From Chitinophagaceae bacterium UBA3430 (lineage in GTDB: Bacteria; Bacteroidota; Bacteroidia; Chitinophagales; Chitinophagaceae), in the NCBI GenBank assembly GCA_002378975.1, contig DFST01000171.1, positions 1,369-18,136 on the forward strand: 16,768 bases of DNA, in the 5' to 3' direction. The translations under genes were made by a program, and so were the position numbers. This document shows, in pieces, positions 1-6,905 of this stretch. The notes under the pieces were generated by a model, which saw only the letters and a list, made by a program, of their open reading frames with translations, was not told the DNA's origin and did not search any database. The stretch's first letter is position 1. Every line of letters starts with the position of its first letter.

Positions 1-197
1 GCGACAGCGTTAACACAAACAAACAATTGGATCACCCAAAATAGTCCATTCCAGACCTGGGGCTCTGGAGACTCAAGCGATAGGTACAGGACAAACAAGG
101 TCGAAAAGATATATAGCAGGATCCCGTAAAAACTATACTGTTGCCGGATTTCCAACAACAAGTCCTTTTTAAAAAGTGTCCAGATCGCTCGGATCAT
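1..197 (-). CDS. ccmB: Heme exporter protein CcmB, N-terminal 65 residues (partial, runs off left edge)
   Basis: CcmB is the integral-membrane permease of the CcmAB ABC transporter, which acts in cytochrome c maturation (System I) by driving release of heme-loaded CcmE at the inner membrane. I translated the minus strand by hand from the ATG at 197. The frame stays open to the window edge and reads MIRAIWTLFKKDLLLEIRQQ, followed by a hydrophobic stretch (YGILLYIFSTLFVLYL) and then VWNGLFWVIQLFVCVNAV. The KKDLLLE(I/F)RQQ opening, first transmembrane helix and NGLFW segment are typical of Bacteroidota CcmB as I know the family. It starts 16 bases after the tdk stop codon on the same strand, so it is probably co-transcribed with tdk. 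There is no Shine-Dalgarno sequence before the ATG. Only about 30% of the usual ~220 residues is visible, so the identification rests on this N-terminus. Confidence 0.82.
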   Translation of the reverse strand, partial: MIRAIWTLFKKDLLLEIRQQYSFYGILLYIFSTLFVLYLSLESPEPQVWNGLFWVIQLFVCVNAV

Positions 198-213
198 GAT
201 CGATTTGTATTGG

Positions 214-777
214 CTATTCTTCGTAACAAGAACGGCAACGAGGTTCGTAAGAATCTTTGGCGCCCAACATCACTTGTGCATCATTGGCAACTTTCCGGTA
301 CGAATAGTTGGCGATGTGACCGCATTTAACACAGATGGCGTGCAGCTTGGTGACAAAATCCGCCTTGGCCAGCAGGCTGGGCATTTGTCCGAATGGTTTG
401 CCCAAATAATCCATGTCCAATCCGGCCACGATTACCCGGATGCCTCGTTTGGCCAATTCGTCGCAGACATCCGGAATTTGGTCGTCGAAAAATTGGGCCT
501 CGTCGATGCCGATTACTTCGGCGTTCCCCACCAGCTCCAAGATGGTTCGGGCTGATTCAACAGGTTTGGAATCGATGGCATTGGTATCGTGCGACACGAT
601 CTGTTGTTTGTCGTATCGGGTATCCAGCGCCGGTTTGAAGATTGCGACCGATTGGTTGGCGATCTTGACGCGTTTCAATCGGCGGATCAGCTCCTCCGTT
701 TTCCCGCTGAACATCGATCCGCAGATCACTTCAATGCTTCCGCGACGCAGACCACTGGTGTTAGGTTCAATGAACAT
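214..777 (-). CDS. tdk: Thymidine kinase (TK1 type)
   Basis: Phosphorylates thymidine (and deoxyuridine) with ATP in the pyrimidine salvage pathway, in the cytoplasm. The 187-residue protein has every landmark of the TK1 family: P-loop GSMFSGKT at residues 20-27, the DEAQFF motif at 92-97 with catalytic Glu93, and a structural zinc site formed by two CxxC pairs (Cys149/Cys152 and Cys181/Cys184). Length is normal for bacterial TK1. The start is the ATG at 777, preceded by an A-rich leader without Shine-Dalgarno, as is usual in Bacteroidota. A TATTTTTG element on the minus strand at 857-850 could be its promoter. ccmB follows 16 bases downstream on the same strand, and an unknown gene is divergent at 863. 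TK1 enzymes are normally feedback-inhibited by dTTP; nothing in the DNA indicates special transcriptional control. Confidence 0.96.
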   Translation of the reverse strand: MFIEPNTSGLRRGSIEVICGSMFSGKTEELIRRLKRVKIANQSVAIFKPALDTRYDKQQIVSHDTNAIDSKPVESARTILELVGNAEVIGIDEAQFFDDQIPDVCDELAKRGIRVIVAGLDMDYLGKPFGQMPSLLAKADFVTKLHAICVKCGHIANYSYRKVANDAQVMLGAKDSYEPRCRSCYEE

Positions 778-849
778 GTGAATTTATTTTTTCTAAGATC
801 CTCGGTCTGACTCCACAGAGGATGTACATTTACTATTACCGAGCAACCC

Positions 850-857
850 CAAAAATA
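850..857 (-). promoter_or_regulatory. Candidate -7 promoter element for tdk-ccmB
   Basis: On the minus strand this reads TATTTTTG, an exact match to the Bacteroidota -7 consensus TAnnTTTG. It would give a 5' leader of roughly 65-70 bases before the tdk ATG. No TTG was found at the expected -33 spacing, so only half of the promoter is supported. It lies just before the start of the divergent gene at 863. Confidence 0.4.
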
Positions 858-862
858 GCGGA

Positions 863-1591
863 ATGGAACGATTCAGGCAGTTGGTAATGGAATTGAATCG
901 ACAACTGGAGGCAGGTGTCGGGGACGATGCATTGCGCCAAACCATCGCCCTTTTGTCCATGGAGTTGGAGAAGGAAACGGGGCATAGCAGTCGTTCACTG
1001 GGAACGGCCAAGGTAGCGGTGGTACTTCCGGCCGCATCTATACAGATGAGCAGCACGGAATTTTCAAAGCCCACGGCTGAGTCCACTTCCTCCGATTTGC
1101 CCGTTTCAACAAAGCCAAACACCAAGCCCAAAGTTGCACCGCTGGTGCTTTTTGACGAAGAGTTTACCGTGGAATCTGCACCTGAATACACTGCTCCCGT
1201 GGTCAATCCGGCCTATGATGTGATGGAAGAGGTGCCCACTTTATACATGCACAAGGGGGGTGAATTGAATGATCAGCTCCAAACTGAATCTGCCTCACTG
1301 AACGATCAATTGAAGGCTGCGTCGACCGAGCGCCAAGACATGTTGCGAGAAGGGCCAATCAAAGACCTTCGTAAGGCCATCGGGATCAATGAGCGATTTC
1401 AGTTCATCCGCGAATTATTTCGAGACGATGAGGCCATGTACGAACGGAGCGTCAAGACCATCAATCAGTTTCAAATTTTGCCGGAAGCAGAGTTTTGGAT
1501 CAGTCGGGAATTAAAGACAAAATTGGGTTGGCCCATCGATCATCCTTTGGTCAATCAATTCGATCAATTGGTTAGAAGACGATTTTCCTGA
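863..1591 (+). CDS. Conserved protein of unknown function with disordered middle and helical C-terminal domain
   Basis: I do not assign a function. The 242-residue protein has three parts. A short helical N-terminus (about 1-40, MERFRQLVMELNRQLEAG) is followed by a low-complexity, Ser/Thr/Pro/Lys-rich middle (about 45-115) that is probably disordered. A stretch with two LNDQL copies (about 130-147) then leads to a compact C-terminal block (about 165-242) including IGINERFQFIRELFRDDEAM, an aromatic AEFWISRELKTKLGW segment, and the end FDQLVRRRFS. I recall similar C-termini in uncharacterised Bacteroidota proteins, which suggests the end is the functional domain and the linker varies. There is no signal peptide or membrane segment, so it is probably cytoplasmic. 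The ATG at 863 starts the frame; it is divergent from tdk with 85 bases between. Its last 28 bases overlap the 3' end of waaA on the opposite strand. Gene reality is well supported; function is not. Confidence 0.85.
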   Translation: MERFRQLVMELNRQLEAGVGDDALRQTIALLSMELEKETGHSSRSLGTAKVAVVLPAASIQMSSTEFSKPTAESTSSDLPVSTKPNTKPKVAPLVLFDEEFTVESAPEYTAPVVNPAYDVMEEVPTLYMHKGGELNDQLQTESASLNDQLKAASTERQDMLREGPIKDLRKAIGINERFQFIRELFRDDEAMYERSVKTINQFQILPEAEFWISRELKTKLGWPIDHPLVNQFDQLVRRRFS

Positions 1592-2865
1592 ATGTAGTGT
1601 AAGATCTTGTTGACCGATCCGGTTCGTTGCATTACAAAGCTTGCCGCCTTTTCGCCAATTTCAGAACTCAGATCCGGGTTCGACATCCACATTTTCAACC
1701 GTTCAACGAGTTCGGTCGCTGTTTGCGTTTCCGGAAGCACCACCGATCCATGGGCATCTGCCAATTCCACAGCTTCCCGGTATTTTTTAATGTGTGGGCC
1801 ACAGATCACGGGTCGGCCATAAACGGCTGCCTCCAGCACGTTGTGCACACCGGCCGGTGTCATGCCCCCCCCCACATAATTCACCCAACCAAATCGGTAT
1901 AGATGAGCGAGAAGTCCGATCCTGTCCACGATTAGAACGGCAGGTTCGGGCTCGATATTCGACATGGGCAATGTGGAATGCAAGACTGCTTCAGGAAATA
2001 ATTTTTGAAGTTGCAGAATATGAGAACCATTCACTTCATGCGGTGCGATCAGTAATTTAATGCCCAGCGATTTGATGCGCGGCCAAACGCGCTGCCAAAG
2101 CTGTTCATCGGCCTGCCAACTGCTTCCAATGATGATGGTTGGTTTTCCATTCATGAAAGCGTCTATCTCGGGGAATGATCTGGTTTGTGCAGCAATCGCG
2201 GCCACCCGATCGAAACGAGTATCTCCTGCTACCTCAACGGTCTCCGTGATACCGATGGTTGACAGTAAGTGCTTTGATGACTCATCCTGAACAAAGATCC
2301 GATCGAACCGGGTCAACATTTTACGCGCAAAAGCACCGTACCAACGAAAAAAAGACATCTCCGGACGAAAAGAGGCGGAGATCAGCAACAAGGGGACTTT
2401 TCGGTAGTGCAGTTTCTTTAAGTAGTAAAACCAGAACTCATATTTAACGAAGATGGCCAGTGTGGGGTTCACCACATCCAAAAATCGTTTGGCATTGGAT
2501 GGGCTGTCCATGGGCAAATAAAATACCCAATCAACCCCCGGGTAGTGTTGCAGATGTTGGTAGCCGGAAGGGGAGAAGAAGGTTAGGAGGATCTTGTAAT
2601 TCGGATATTGGGATCGAAGGTGCTCAATAACGGGTCTTCCTTGCTCAAATTCACCCAACGAGGCGCAGTGTATCCAGATGGTGGGGCCTTGTCCACGTAG
2701 CTTCTCCAACTGTTGGAATATGCCTGCTCGTCCGACGACCCAGGCCTTTGCTTTTGGATGGAACGGGGCCGCGATTCGAAGAACGATCGGATAGGTCAAG
2801 CGAAACAGGTGATAGAATAGTCGGCTCAAGGGGTTTACTATCGGTGGTAGACAAATGTAAATCAA
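1564..2865 (-). CDS. waaA: 3-deoxy-D-manno-octulosonic acid (Kdo) transferase
   Basis: Transfers Kdo from CMP-Kdo onto the lipid A precursor at the cytoplasmic face of the inner membrane, the first step of LPS core assembly (glycosyltransferase family 30; also called kdtA). The protein has the N-terminal membrane-proximal helix, HPKAKAWVVGR, the WIHCASLGEFEQGRPVI motif with the catalytic Glu region, LLTFFSPSGYQ, and in the C-terminal half IGSSWQADEQLW, LIAPHEV, and the WVNYVGGGMTPAGVHNVLEAAVYGRPVICGPH block that binds the nucleotide. Length (433) is normal. The start is uncertain. The ATG at 2865 opens the frame, but a TACATTTG promoter-like element lies just inside it (2859-2852). A TTG at 2829 would give an N-terminus, SRLFYHLFRL before HPKAKAWV, of the usual family length. 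The gene contains a run of nine G (plus-strand C 1865-1873) encoding the conserved Gly triplet. Its 3' end overlaps the convergent unknown gene by 28 bases. Confidence 0.94.
   Translation of the reverse strand: MIYICLPPIVNPLSRLFYHLFRLTYPIVLRIAAPFHPKAKAWVVGRAGIFQQLEKLRGQGPTIWIHCASLGEFEQGRPVIEHLRSQYPNYKILLTFFSPSGYQHLQHYPGVDWVFYLPMDSPSNAKRFLDVVNPTLAIFVKYEFWFYYLKKLHYRKVPLLLISASFRPEMSFFRWYGAFARKMLTRFDRIFVQDESSKHLLSTIGITETVEVAGDTRFDRVAAIAAQTRSFPEIDAFMNGKPTIIIGSSWQADEQLWQRVWPRIKSLGIKLLIAPHEVNGSHILQLQKLFPEAVLHSTLPMSNIEPEPAVLIVDRIGLLAHLYRFGWVNYVGGGMTPAGVHNVLEAAVYGRPVICGPHIKKYREAVELADAHGSVVLPETQTATELVERLKMWMSNPDLSSEIGEKAASFVMQRTGSVNKILHYIQENRLLTN
2852..2859 (-). promoter_or_regulatory. Candidate -7 promoter element for waaA
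   Basis: The minus strand reads TACATTTG, matching TAnnTTTG exactly. It lies 4-11 bases inside the frame opened by the ATG at 2865. If it is real, transcription starts downstream of that ATG and translation must begin further in, for example at the TTG at 2829. The nearest upstream TTG (2889-2887) is 27 bases away, longer than the usual 19-21, so support is partial. Confidence 0.33.
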
Positions 2866-2890
2866 TGCCTCCTACTAGAGGGTTTTCAAT

Positions 2891-2898
2891 TATTTTTG
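2891..2898 (+). promoter_or_regulatory. Candidate -7 promoter element for the nucleotide-sugar operon
   Basis: TATTTTTG matches the Bacteroidota -7 consensus TAnnTTTG and would place the transcript start a few bases later, about 10-15 bases before the ATG at 2917. The upstream TTG codon of the same frame (2896-2898) is part of this element, which argues against it as a translation start. No TTG at the -33 position was found. Confidence 0.5.
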
Positions 2899-2916
2899 CC
2901 ATCGAAAAATATTAGC

Positions 2917-4050
2917 ATGCGTCCCATTCAAATGGTGGATACAAAAACCCAGTACCACCGCATCAAATCCGAGGTGGATCAGGCGGTTTTAGAGGTGCTG
3001 GAAAGTTCGGCCTTCATCAACGGTAAACCGGTGCAGCAATTTGCTGAAGAATTGGCTAGTTATTTGGGCGTAGCGCATGTAATTCCTTGCGCCAACGGAA
3101 CGGATGCCTTACAGATTGCCATGATGGCGCTGGGGCTGCAACCCGGCGATGAAGTGATTACGCCTTCCTTCACCTACATCGCAACCACCGAAGTCATTGC
3201 ACTCCTTCGACTGACTCCAGTTTTCGTTGAGGTCGATCCGCATACATTTTGCATGGATCCCGATTCGCTGCGCAAGGCCATCACCCCCAAAACCAAAGCG
3301 ATCGTACCCGTGCACTTGTACGGACATGCCGCACCCATGGCGGAGCTCTTGCGCATTGCCAACGAGCATAATTTATTTGTGATCGAAGACAATGCCCAGG
3401 CCATCGGTTGTGATTATCATTTTTCGGATGGACGGGTCGCCAAAACAGGCACCCTGGGGCACATCGGATGCACGTCGTTTTATCCTTCGAAAAACTTAGG
3501 TGCATATGGAGACGGGGGGGCGATTTTCACCAACGATTCAGCCCTGGCCGAGCGCTTGCGTATGATCGCCAATCACGGTCAACGTCAGCGGTATTATCAC
3601 GAGATCGTGGGATGCAACAGCCGACTCGATTCAGTCCAGGCAGCTATTCTTCGGATAAAGCTACGTCACCTGGATGCTTACAATGAAGCCCGCCGCTCTG
3701 TAGCTGATTTTTACGATCAAGCATTTGCCACGCATCCCTTGGTTACTACCCCTTTTCAGGCGGTCTATTCCAAACATGTCTATCATCAGTATACACTGAA
3801 ATTGGCAGCGGGGGTAGACCGGGACGGACTCGTCAAATACCTGGCCGACCGTTCCATTCCCAGCATGATCTATTATCCCGTGCCCGGTCATCGTCAACCC
3901 ATGTTCGCTGAATTTGGTTCGGCTGAACATTCCATGCCGATCACGGATGCCTTGACGGATGTGGTGATCTCTTTGCCCATCCATACGGAAATGGACGAGG
4001 AGCAAAAAGCGTACATTGCTAACGCCGTATTGGAGTATCTTAACAAATAG
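2917..4050 (+). CDS. DegT/DnrJ/EryC1/StrS-family sugar aminotransferase (WbpE-like)
   Basis: A PLP-dependent enzyme expected to transaminate a keto sugar nucleotide for surface polysaccharide synthesis. Family motifs are in order: FINGKPVQQFAEELASYLG near the N-terminus, CANGTDALQIA (cofactor phosphate region), GDEVITPSFTYIAT, VIEDNAQAIG with Asp158 contacting the pyridine nitrogen, and TSFYPSKNLGAYGDGGAIFTN with Lys192 as the Schiff-base lysine. NHGQRQRYYHEIVGCNSRLDS follows; this last block resembles Pseudomonas WbpE, which acts on UDP-3-keto-GlcNAcA. I chose the ATG at 2917 (377 residues, starting MRPIQMVDTKTQY) because this matches family N-termini and because the upstream TTG at 2896 lies inside a promoter-like element. 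The next gene, a UDP-HexNAc dehydrogenase, begins one base after the stop codon, fitting a shared uronic-acid-type sugar. A PglE- or QuiNAc4N-type amino sugar substrate is an alternative. Confidence 0.93.
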   Translation: MRPIQMVDTKTQYHRIKSEVDQAVLEVLESSAFINGKPVQQFAEELASYLGVAHVIPCANGTDALQIAMMALGLQPGDEVITPSFTYIATTEVIALLRLTPVFVEVDPHTFCMDPDSLRKAITPKTKAIVPVHLYGHAAPMAELLRIANEHNLFVIEDNAQAIGCDYHFSDGRVAKTGTLGHIGCTSFYPSKNLGAYGDGGAIFTNDSALAERLRMIANHGQRQRYYHEIVGCNSRLDSVQAAILRIKLRHLDAYNEARRSVADFYDQAFATHPLVTTPFQAVYSKHVYHQYTLKLAAGVDRDGLVKYLADRSIPSMIYYPVPGHRQPMFAEFGSAEHSMPITDALTDVVISLPIHTEMDEEQKAYIANAVLEYLNK

Positions 4051-4051
4051 T

Positions 4052-5344
4052 ATGATCTACGATCAACTGGTGAATAAAGAAAAGAAACTGGCCCTGATCG
4101 GATTGGGTTATGTAGGGCTACCCATTGCCCTTGCCTTTGCGCGCAAGATCTCGGTGATTGGCTTTGACATCAACCGCCAGCGGGTGGAAATGATGAAGAA
4201 CGGCATTGACCCAAGCAATGAGTTGGAAGCAGCCGATTTTGCGGGGTGTGACATTGAGTTCACGGATTCATTGGAGGTTTTGAAAGAAGCTAGTTTTTAT
4301 ATAGTTGCTGTTCCCACACCGGTCGATGAACACAAGGTGCCTGATCTGACTCCCGTGCAGCGAGCTTCGGAAACGGTTGGAAAGGTTTTGAAGAAGGGTG
4401 ACTATGTCGTTTTCGAATCCACAGTCTATCCGGGATGCACCGAAGAGGATTGTTTGCCGATCATGGAACGTATCTCGGGATTGAAAATGGGGGTGGACTT
4501 TAAGTTGGGGTATTCACCCGAGCGAATCAATCCAGGCGACAAGCAACATACCTTGTCCAAGATCGTTAAGGTGGTGTCGGGCTGTGATGCCGAGTCATTG
4601 GTTCAGATCGCCCAGACCTATGAACTGGTCGTGGATGCGGGTGTACACCGTGCTTCAAGCATTAAAGTAGCTGAGGCCGCCAAGATCATTGAGAATACCC
4701 AACGGGATCTGAACATCGCTTTGATGAATGAACTGTCCATCATCTTCGATAAGATCGGGATTAATACGTACGAAGTATTGGAGGCTGCAGGAACTAAATG
4801 GAATTTTTTGAAATTCCAGCCGGGTCTTGTTGGAGGCCATTGCATCGGCGTTGATCCGTATTACCTGACCCACAAGGCCAAAAAGTTGGGTTATCATTCA
4901 GAAGTGATCTTATCAGGGCGCAACATCAACGATGGGATGGGGCGTTACGTGGCAAATAAAGTTGTTCAGCACATTATCCAGCATGCTGGTGATCCGCGCA
5001 AGGCCCGTGTGTTGGTTAAAGGAGTCACATTCAAGGAGGATGTGAGCGACATCCGTAATTCGAAAGTCAGTGATGTAATTAAAGTATTGCAAGAATTTTT
5101 TGTGCAGGTGGATGTAGTAGACCCGCATGCAGATTCAGATGAGTTGATGCATGAATATGGGTTTGTCTTAGCCGATCAAATTGGCAACGAATACGATGCG
5201 GTGATCGTGCCCGTCCCACATCAGGCATATCGGGCGCTGGATGATGCTTATTTCGCATCCATCACACGGCCCGATGCATTGATCGTGGACCTGAAAGGCA
5301 TTTATCGCAATCAGATTTTGAGTCGTAAATACTGGAGTTTATAA
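4052..5344 (+). CDS. UDP-N-acetylhexosamine 6-dehydrogenase (TviB/WbpO-type nucleotide sugar dehydrogenase)
   Basis: Oxidises the C6 hydroxyl of a UDP-HexNAc (GlcNAc or GalNAc) to the carboxylate with two NAD+, giving a HexNAc uronic acid donor for surface glycans. The 430-residue protein has the Rossmann motif GLGYVGLP (residues 17-24), PTPVDEHKVPDLTP, FESTVYPGCTEEDCLP, GYSPERINPGD, VAEAAKIIENTQRDLNIALMNE (substrate-binding helix), and the catalytic-cysteine motif GGHCIGVDPYYLTHKA with Cys264. GVTFKEDVSDIRNSKV in the C-terminal domain completes the UDPGDH fold. The FESTVYPGCTEE and THKA features are closest to TviB/WbpO as I remember them, rather than to UDP-glucose dehydrogenases. I place the start at the ATG 4052, one base after the aminotransferase stop. 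The frame extends back to a TTG at 4016, but that would overlap the upstream gene and add residues foreign to the family. It ends in TAATG, overlapping the rfbC start by one base. Confidence 0.93.
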   Translation: MIYDQLVNKEKKLALIGLGYVGLPIALAFARKISVIGFDINRQRVEMMKNGIDPSNELEAADFAGCDIEFTDSLEVLKEASFYIVAVPTPVDEHKVPDLTPVQRASETVGKVLKKGDYVVFESTVYPGCTEEDCLPIMERISGLKMGVDFKLGYSPERINPGDKQHTLSKIVKVVSGCDAESLVQIAQTYELVVDAGVHRASSIKVAEAAKIIENTQRDLNIALMNELSIIFDKIGINTYEVLEAAGTKWNFLKFQPGLVGGHCIGVDPYYLTHKAKKLGYHSEVILSGRNINDGMGRYVANKVVQHIIQHAGDPRKARVLVKGVTFKEDVSDIRNSKVSDVIKVLQEFFVQVDVVDPHADSDELMHEYGFVLADQIGNEYDAVIVPVPHQAYRALDDAYFASITRPDALIVDLKGIYRNQILSRKYWSL

Positions 5345-5892
5345 TGCGTATTGAGCCCTGTCATATTGAAGGATTGTTCATCCTCGAGCCCCAGGTATTT
5401 GGCGATGCTCGTGGATATTTTTTTGAATCCTACAGTCAAAAAGTCTTTCAGCAACAAGACTGGTCATATCAGTGGGTGCAGGACAATCAGTCTTCGTCCG
5501 TTCATGGGGTGATTCGGGGCTTGCATTTTCAAGCGCCGCCGTATGCGCAAGCCAAATTGGTCCGGGTACTGCGGGGCGCCATCCTCGACGTGGCCGTTGA
5601 TATTCGCAAAGAATCGCCGACTTATGGGAAGCATGTGGCCGTTGAGCTTTCATCCGACAATAAGTTGCAATTATTGATCCCGGCCGGCTTTGCGCATGGG
5701 TTTTCCGTACTCTCTGCCGAAGCCGAGGTGATGTATAAATGCGACCAGGGTTATCATCGAGAATCGGAGGGCGGATTGTTGTACAATGATCCGGCGTTGA
5801 ATATTGATTGGCGTGTGCCGGTGAATGCCGCGATCGTATCAGATAAAGACCGGGTTTTGCCGCGTCTGGCTGCTTTTAATTCCCCTTTTTAG
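5344..5892 (+). CDS. rfbC: dTDP-4-dehydrorhamnose 3,5-epimerase
   Basis: Epimerises C3 and C5 of dTDP-4-keto-6-deoxyglucose, the third step of dTDP-L-rhamnose synthesis. The 182-residue cupin protein shows the RmlC landmarks: F(G)DARGYFFESY near residues 19-30, VIRGLHFQAPPYAQAKLVRVLRG with catalytic His61 and Lys71, LLIPAGFAHGF, and Tyr131 in EVMYKC, followed by DPALNIDW. Length is that of the family. Its ATG shares the A of the preceding stop codon (TAATG), so translation is probably coupled to the dehydrogenase, and rfbD starts five bases after it. Some relatives act on other dTDP-keto sugars (3-epimerases or 5-epimerases); pairing with an rfbD argues for rhamnose. No rfbA or rfbB is present in the window, so the substrate must be supplied from elsewhere in the genome. 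Confidence 0.95.
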   Translation: MRIEPCHIEGLFILEPQVFGDARGYFFESYSQKVFQQQDWSYQWVQDNQSSSVHGVIRGLHFQAPPYAQAKLVRVLRGAILDVAVDIRKESPTYGKHVAVELSSDNKLQLLIPAGFAHGFSVLSAEAEVMYKCDQGYHRESEGGLLYNDPALNIDWRVPVNAAIVSDKDRVLPRLAAFNSPF

Positions 5893-5897
5893 GACTC

Positions 5898-6764
5898 ATG
5901 GAAAAGAAGCCAACCATTGTAGTTACGGGGTCACAGGGTCAATTGGGTAGGTCGTTAAAGGATCTGGAATCGGAGTATCCCCAGTATAAGTTTGTTTTTT
6001 TATCCCGATCCGACATGCCCATCCATCATTTTGAGTTGGTGCGCCAATTTTTTGAGGGGATCCAGCCAGACTATGTGATCAATGCGGCTGCGTATACGGC
6101 CGTAGACCGTGCTGAACTAGAAAAGGAGTTGGCCTTTCAGGTGAATGCAGAGGCCGTAGGGGTGATGGCCGCCTGGTGCCATCAGCATGGGGCTAAGTTC
6201 CTTCAGGTGTCGACCGACTACGTATTTGATGGAAAGGGAAATCATCCGTATGTGGAGACGGACCCGACAGGGCCGCAATCGGTTTATGGTTCATCCAAAT
6301 TGGCCGGAGAACAACAAGCTTTTCAGTTTAATCCCGATTGCATCGTGGTTCGGACAGCTTGGGTGTACTCTCCGTACGGAAAGAATTTCTTCAAAACGAT
6401 GGTTTCTTTGTTGCGCGACAAACCCACTATTCATGTCGTGAATGATCAGGTTGGAACCCCTACGTATGGGCGCGATCTGGCTAAGGCGTTGTTGGATATT
6501 ATTGCATCGGGCAAGTGGCAACCAGGGGTCTATCATTATAGCAATGAAGGACGAATTAGTTGGTATGATTTTGCGATCGAGATTCAGCGTCAGATTGGAA
6601 CCGATTGTGCAATCGTGGCCATTCCGACCACGGCCTATCCAACACCCGCAGTTCGTCCGGCTTATTCTGTGCTGAACAAGAAAAAGATCATTGATGTGTT
6701 TGGGGTGTCGGTGCCTGACTGGAAACTTTCCCTGACCGATTGTGTCAGCCGCTATCGTGATTGA
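5898..6764 (+). CDS. rfbD: dTDP-4-dehydrorhamnose reductase
   Basis: Reduces dTDP-4-keto-L-rhamnose to dTDP-L-rhamnose with NAD(P)H, the last step of the pathway. It is a 288-residue short-chain dehydrogenase of the RmlD type, with dinucleotide-binding GSQGQLG at residues 11-17, DYVINAAAYTAVDRAE, VSTDYVFDG, and the catalytic YGSSK (Tyr130, Lys134). The C-terminal substrate region includes VRTAWVYSPYGKNFF, GTPTYGRDLA and a YHYSNEG segment. It is the last gene of the four-gene operon, five bases after rfbC. The nearest clear terminator is the hairpin at 6877-6904. The 112 bases between stop codon and hairpin hold nothing I recognise. Confidence 0.95.
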   Translation: MEKKPTIVVTGSQGQLGRSLKDLESEYPQYKFVFLSRSDMPIHHFELVRQFFEGIQPDYVINAAAYTAVDRAELEKELAFQVNAEAVGVMAAWCHQHGAKFLQVSTDYVFDGKGNHPYVETDPTGPQSVYGSSKLAGEQQAFQFNPDCIVVRTAWVYSPYGKNFFKTMVSLLRDKPTIHVVNDQVGTPTYGRDLAKALLDIIASGKWQPGVYHYSNEGRISWYDFAIEIQRQIGTDCAIVAIPTTAYPTPAVRPAYSVLNKKKIIDVFGVSVPDWKLSLTDCVSRYRD

Positions 6765-6876
6765 TCAATCGCGTGTTTCTTCCTTCTCGTACAAGTGGAT
6801 CGCTGCAAGGCTGAATTTTCTTTAACTCACAGAGTGCCAGATCTTAGTAAAGGTATTCGCATTCTCTTTTTGGTAT

Positions 6877-6904
6877 AAAAAAACCGGCGTTGCCGGTTTT
6901 TTTT
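6877..6904. terminator. Bidirectional intrinsic terminator between rfbD and tRNA-Gln
   Basis: A perfect 12-base-pair stem (AAAAAAACCGGC at 6877-6888 with GCCGGTTTTTTT at 6892-6903) closes a three-base loop, GTT. Because of the flanking A and T runs it has a U tract in both directions. It can end the plus-strand sugar operon and the minus-strand tRNA-Gln transcript. The tRNA 3' end (6906) is one base from the end of this element. Confidence 0.92.
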
Positions 6905-6905
6905 G

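Noticed and set aside
798..823. Inverted repeat ATCCTC / GAGGAT between tdk and the unknown gene
   Set aside because: Only six bases per arm with a 14-base loop; no neighbouring U tract and no known operator match, so chance is a sufficient explanation.
825..832. TACATTTA as a promoter element for the unknown gene at 863
   Set aside because: Misses the conserved final G of TAnnTTTG and has no -33 TTG; too weak to list.
793..1206. 137-codon open frame on the minus strand, opposite the unknown gene
   Set aside because: Its Ser/Thr-rich low-complexity product is a mirror of the disordered linker on the plus strand; it shows no motif and overlaps the tdk promoter region.
3661..4005. 114-codon open frame on the minus strand within the aminotransferase
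   Set aside because: Antisense to a well-supported enzyme gene, with no recognisable domain; typical shadow frame.
4016..4051. Upstream TTG start of the nucleotide sugar dehydrogenase
   Set aside because: It would overlap the aminotransferase and add 12 residues unlike the family; the ATG at 4052 gives the normal start before the Rossmann motif.
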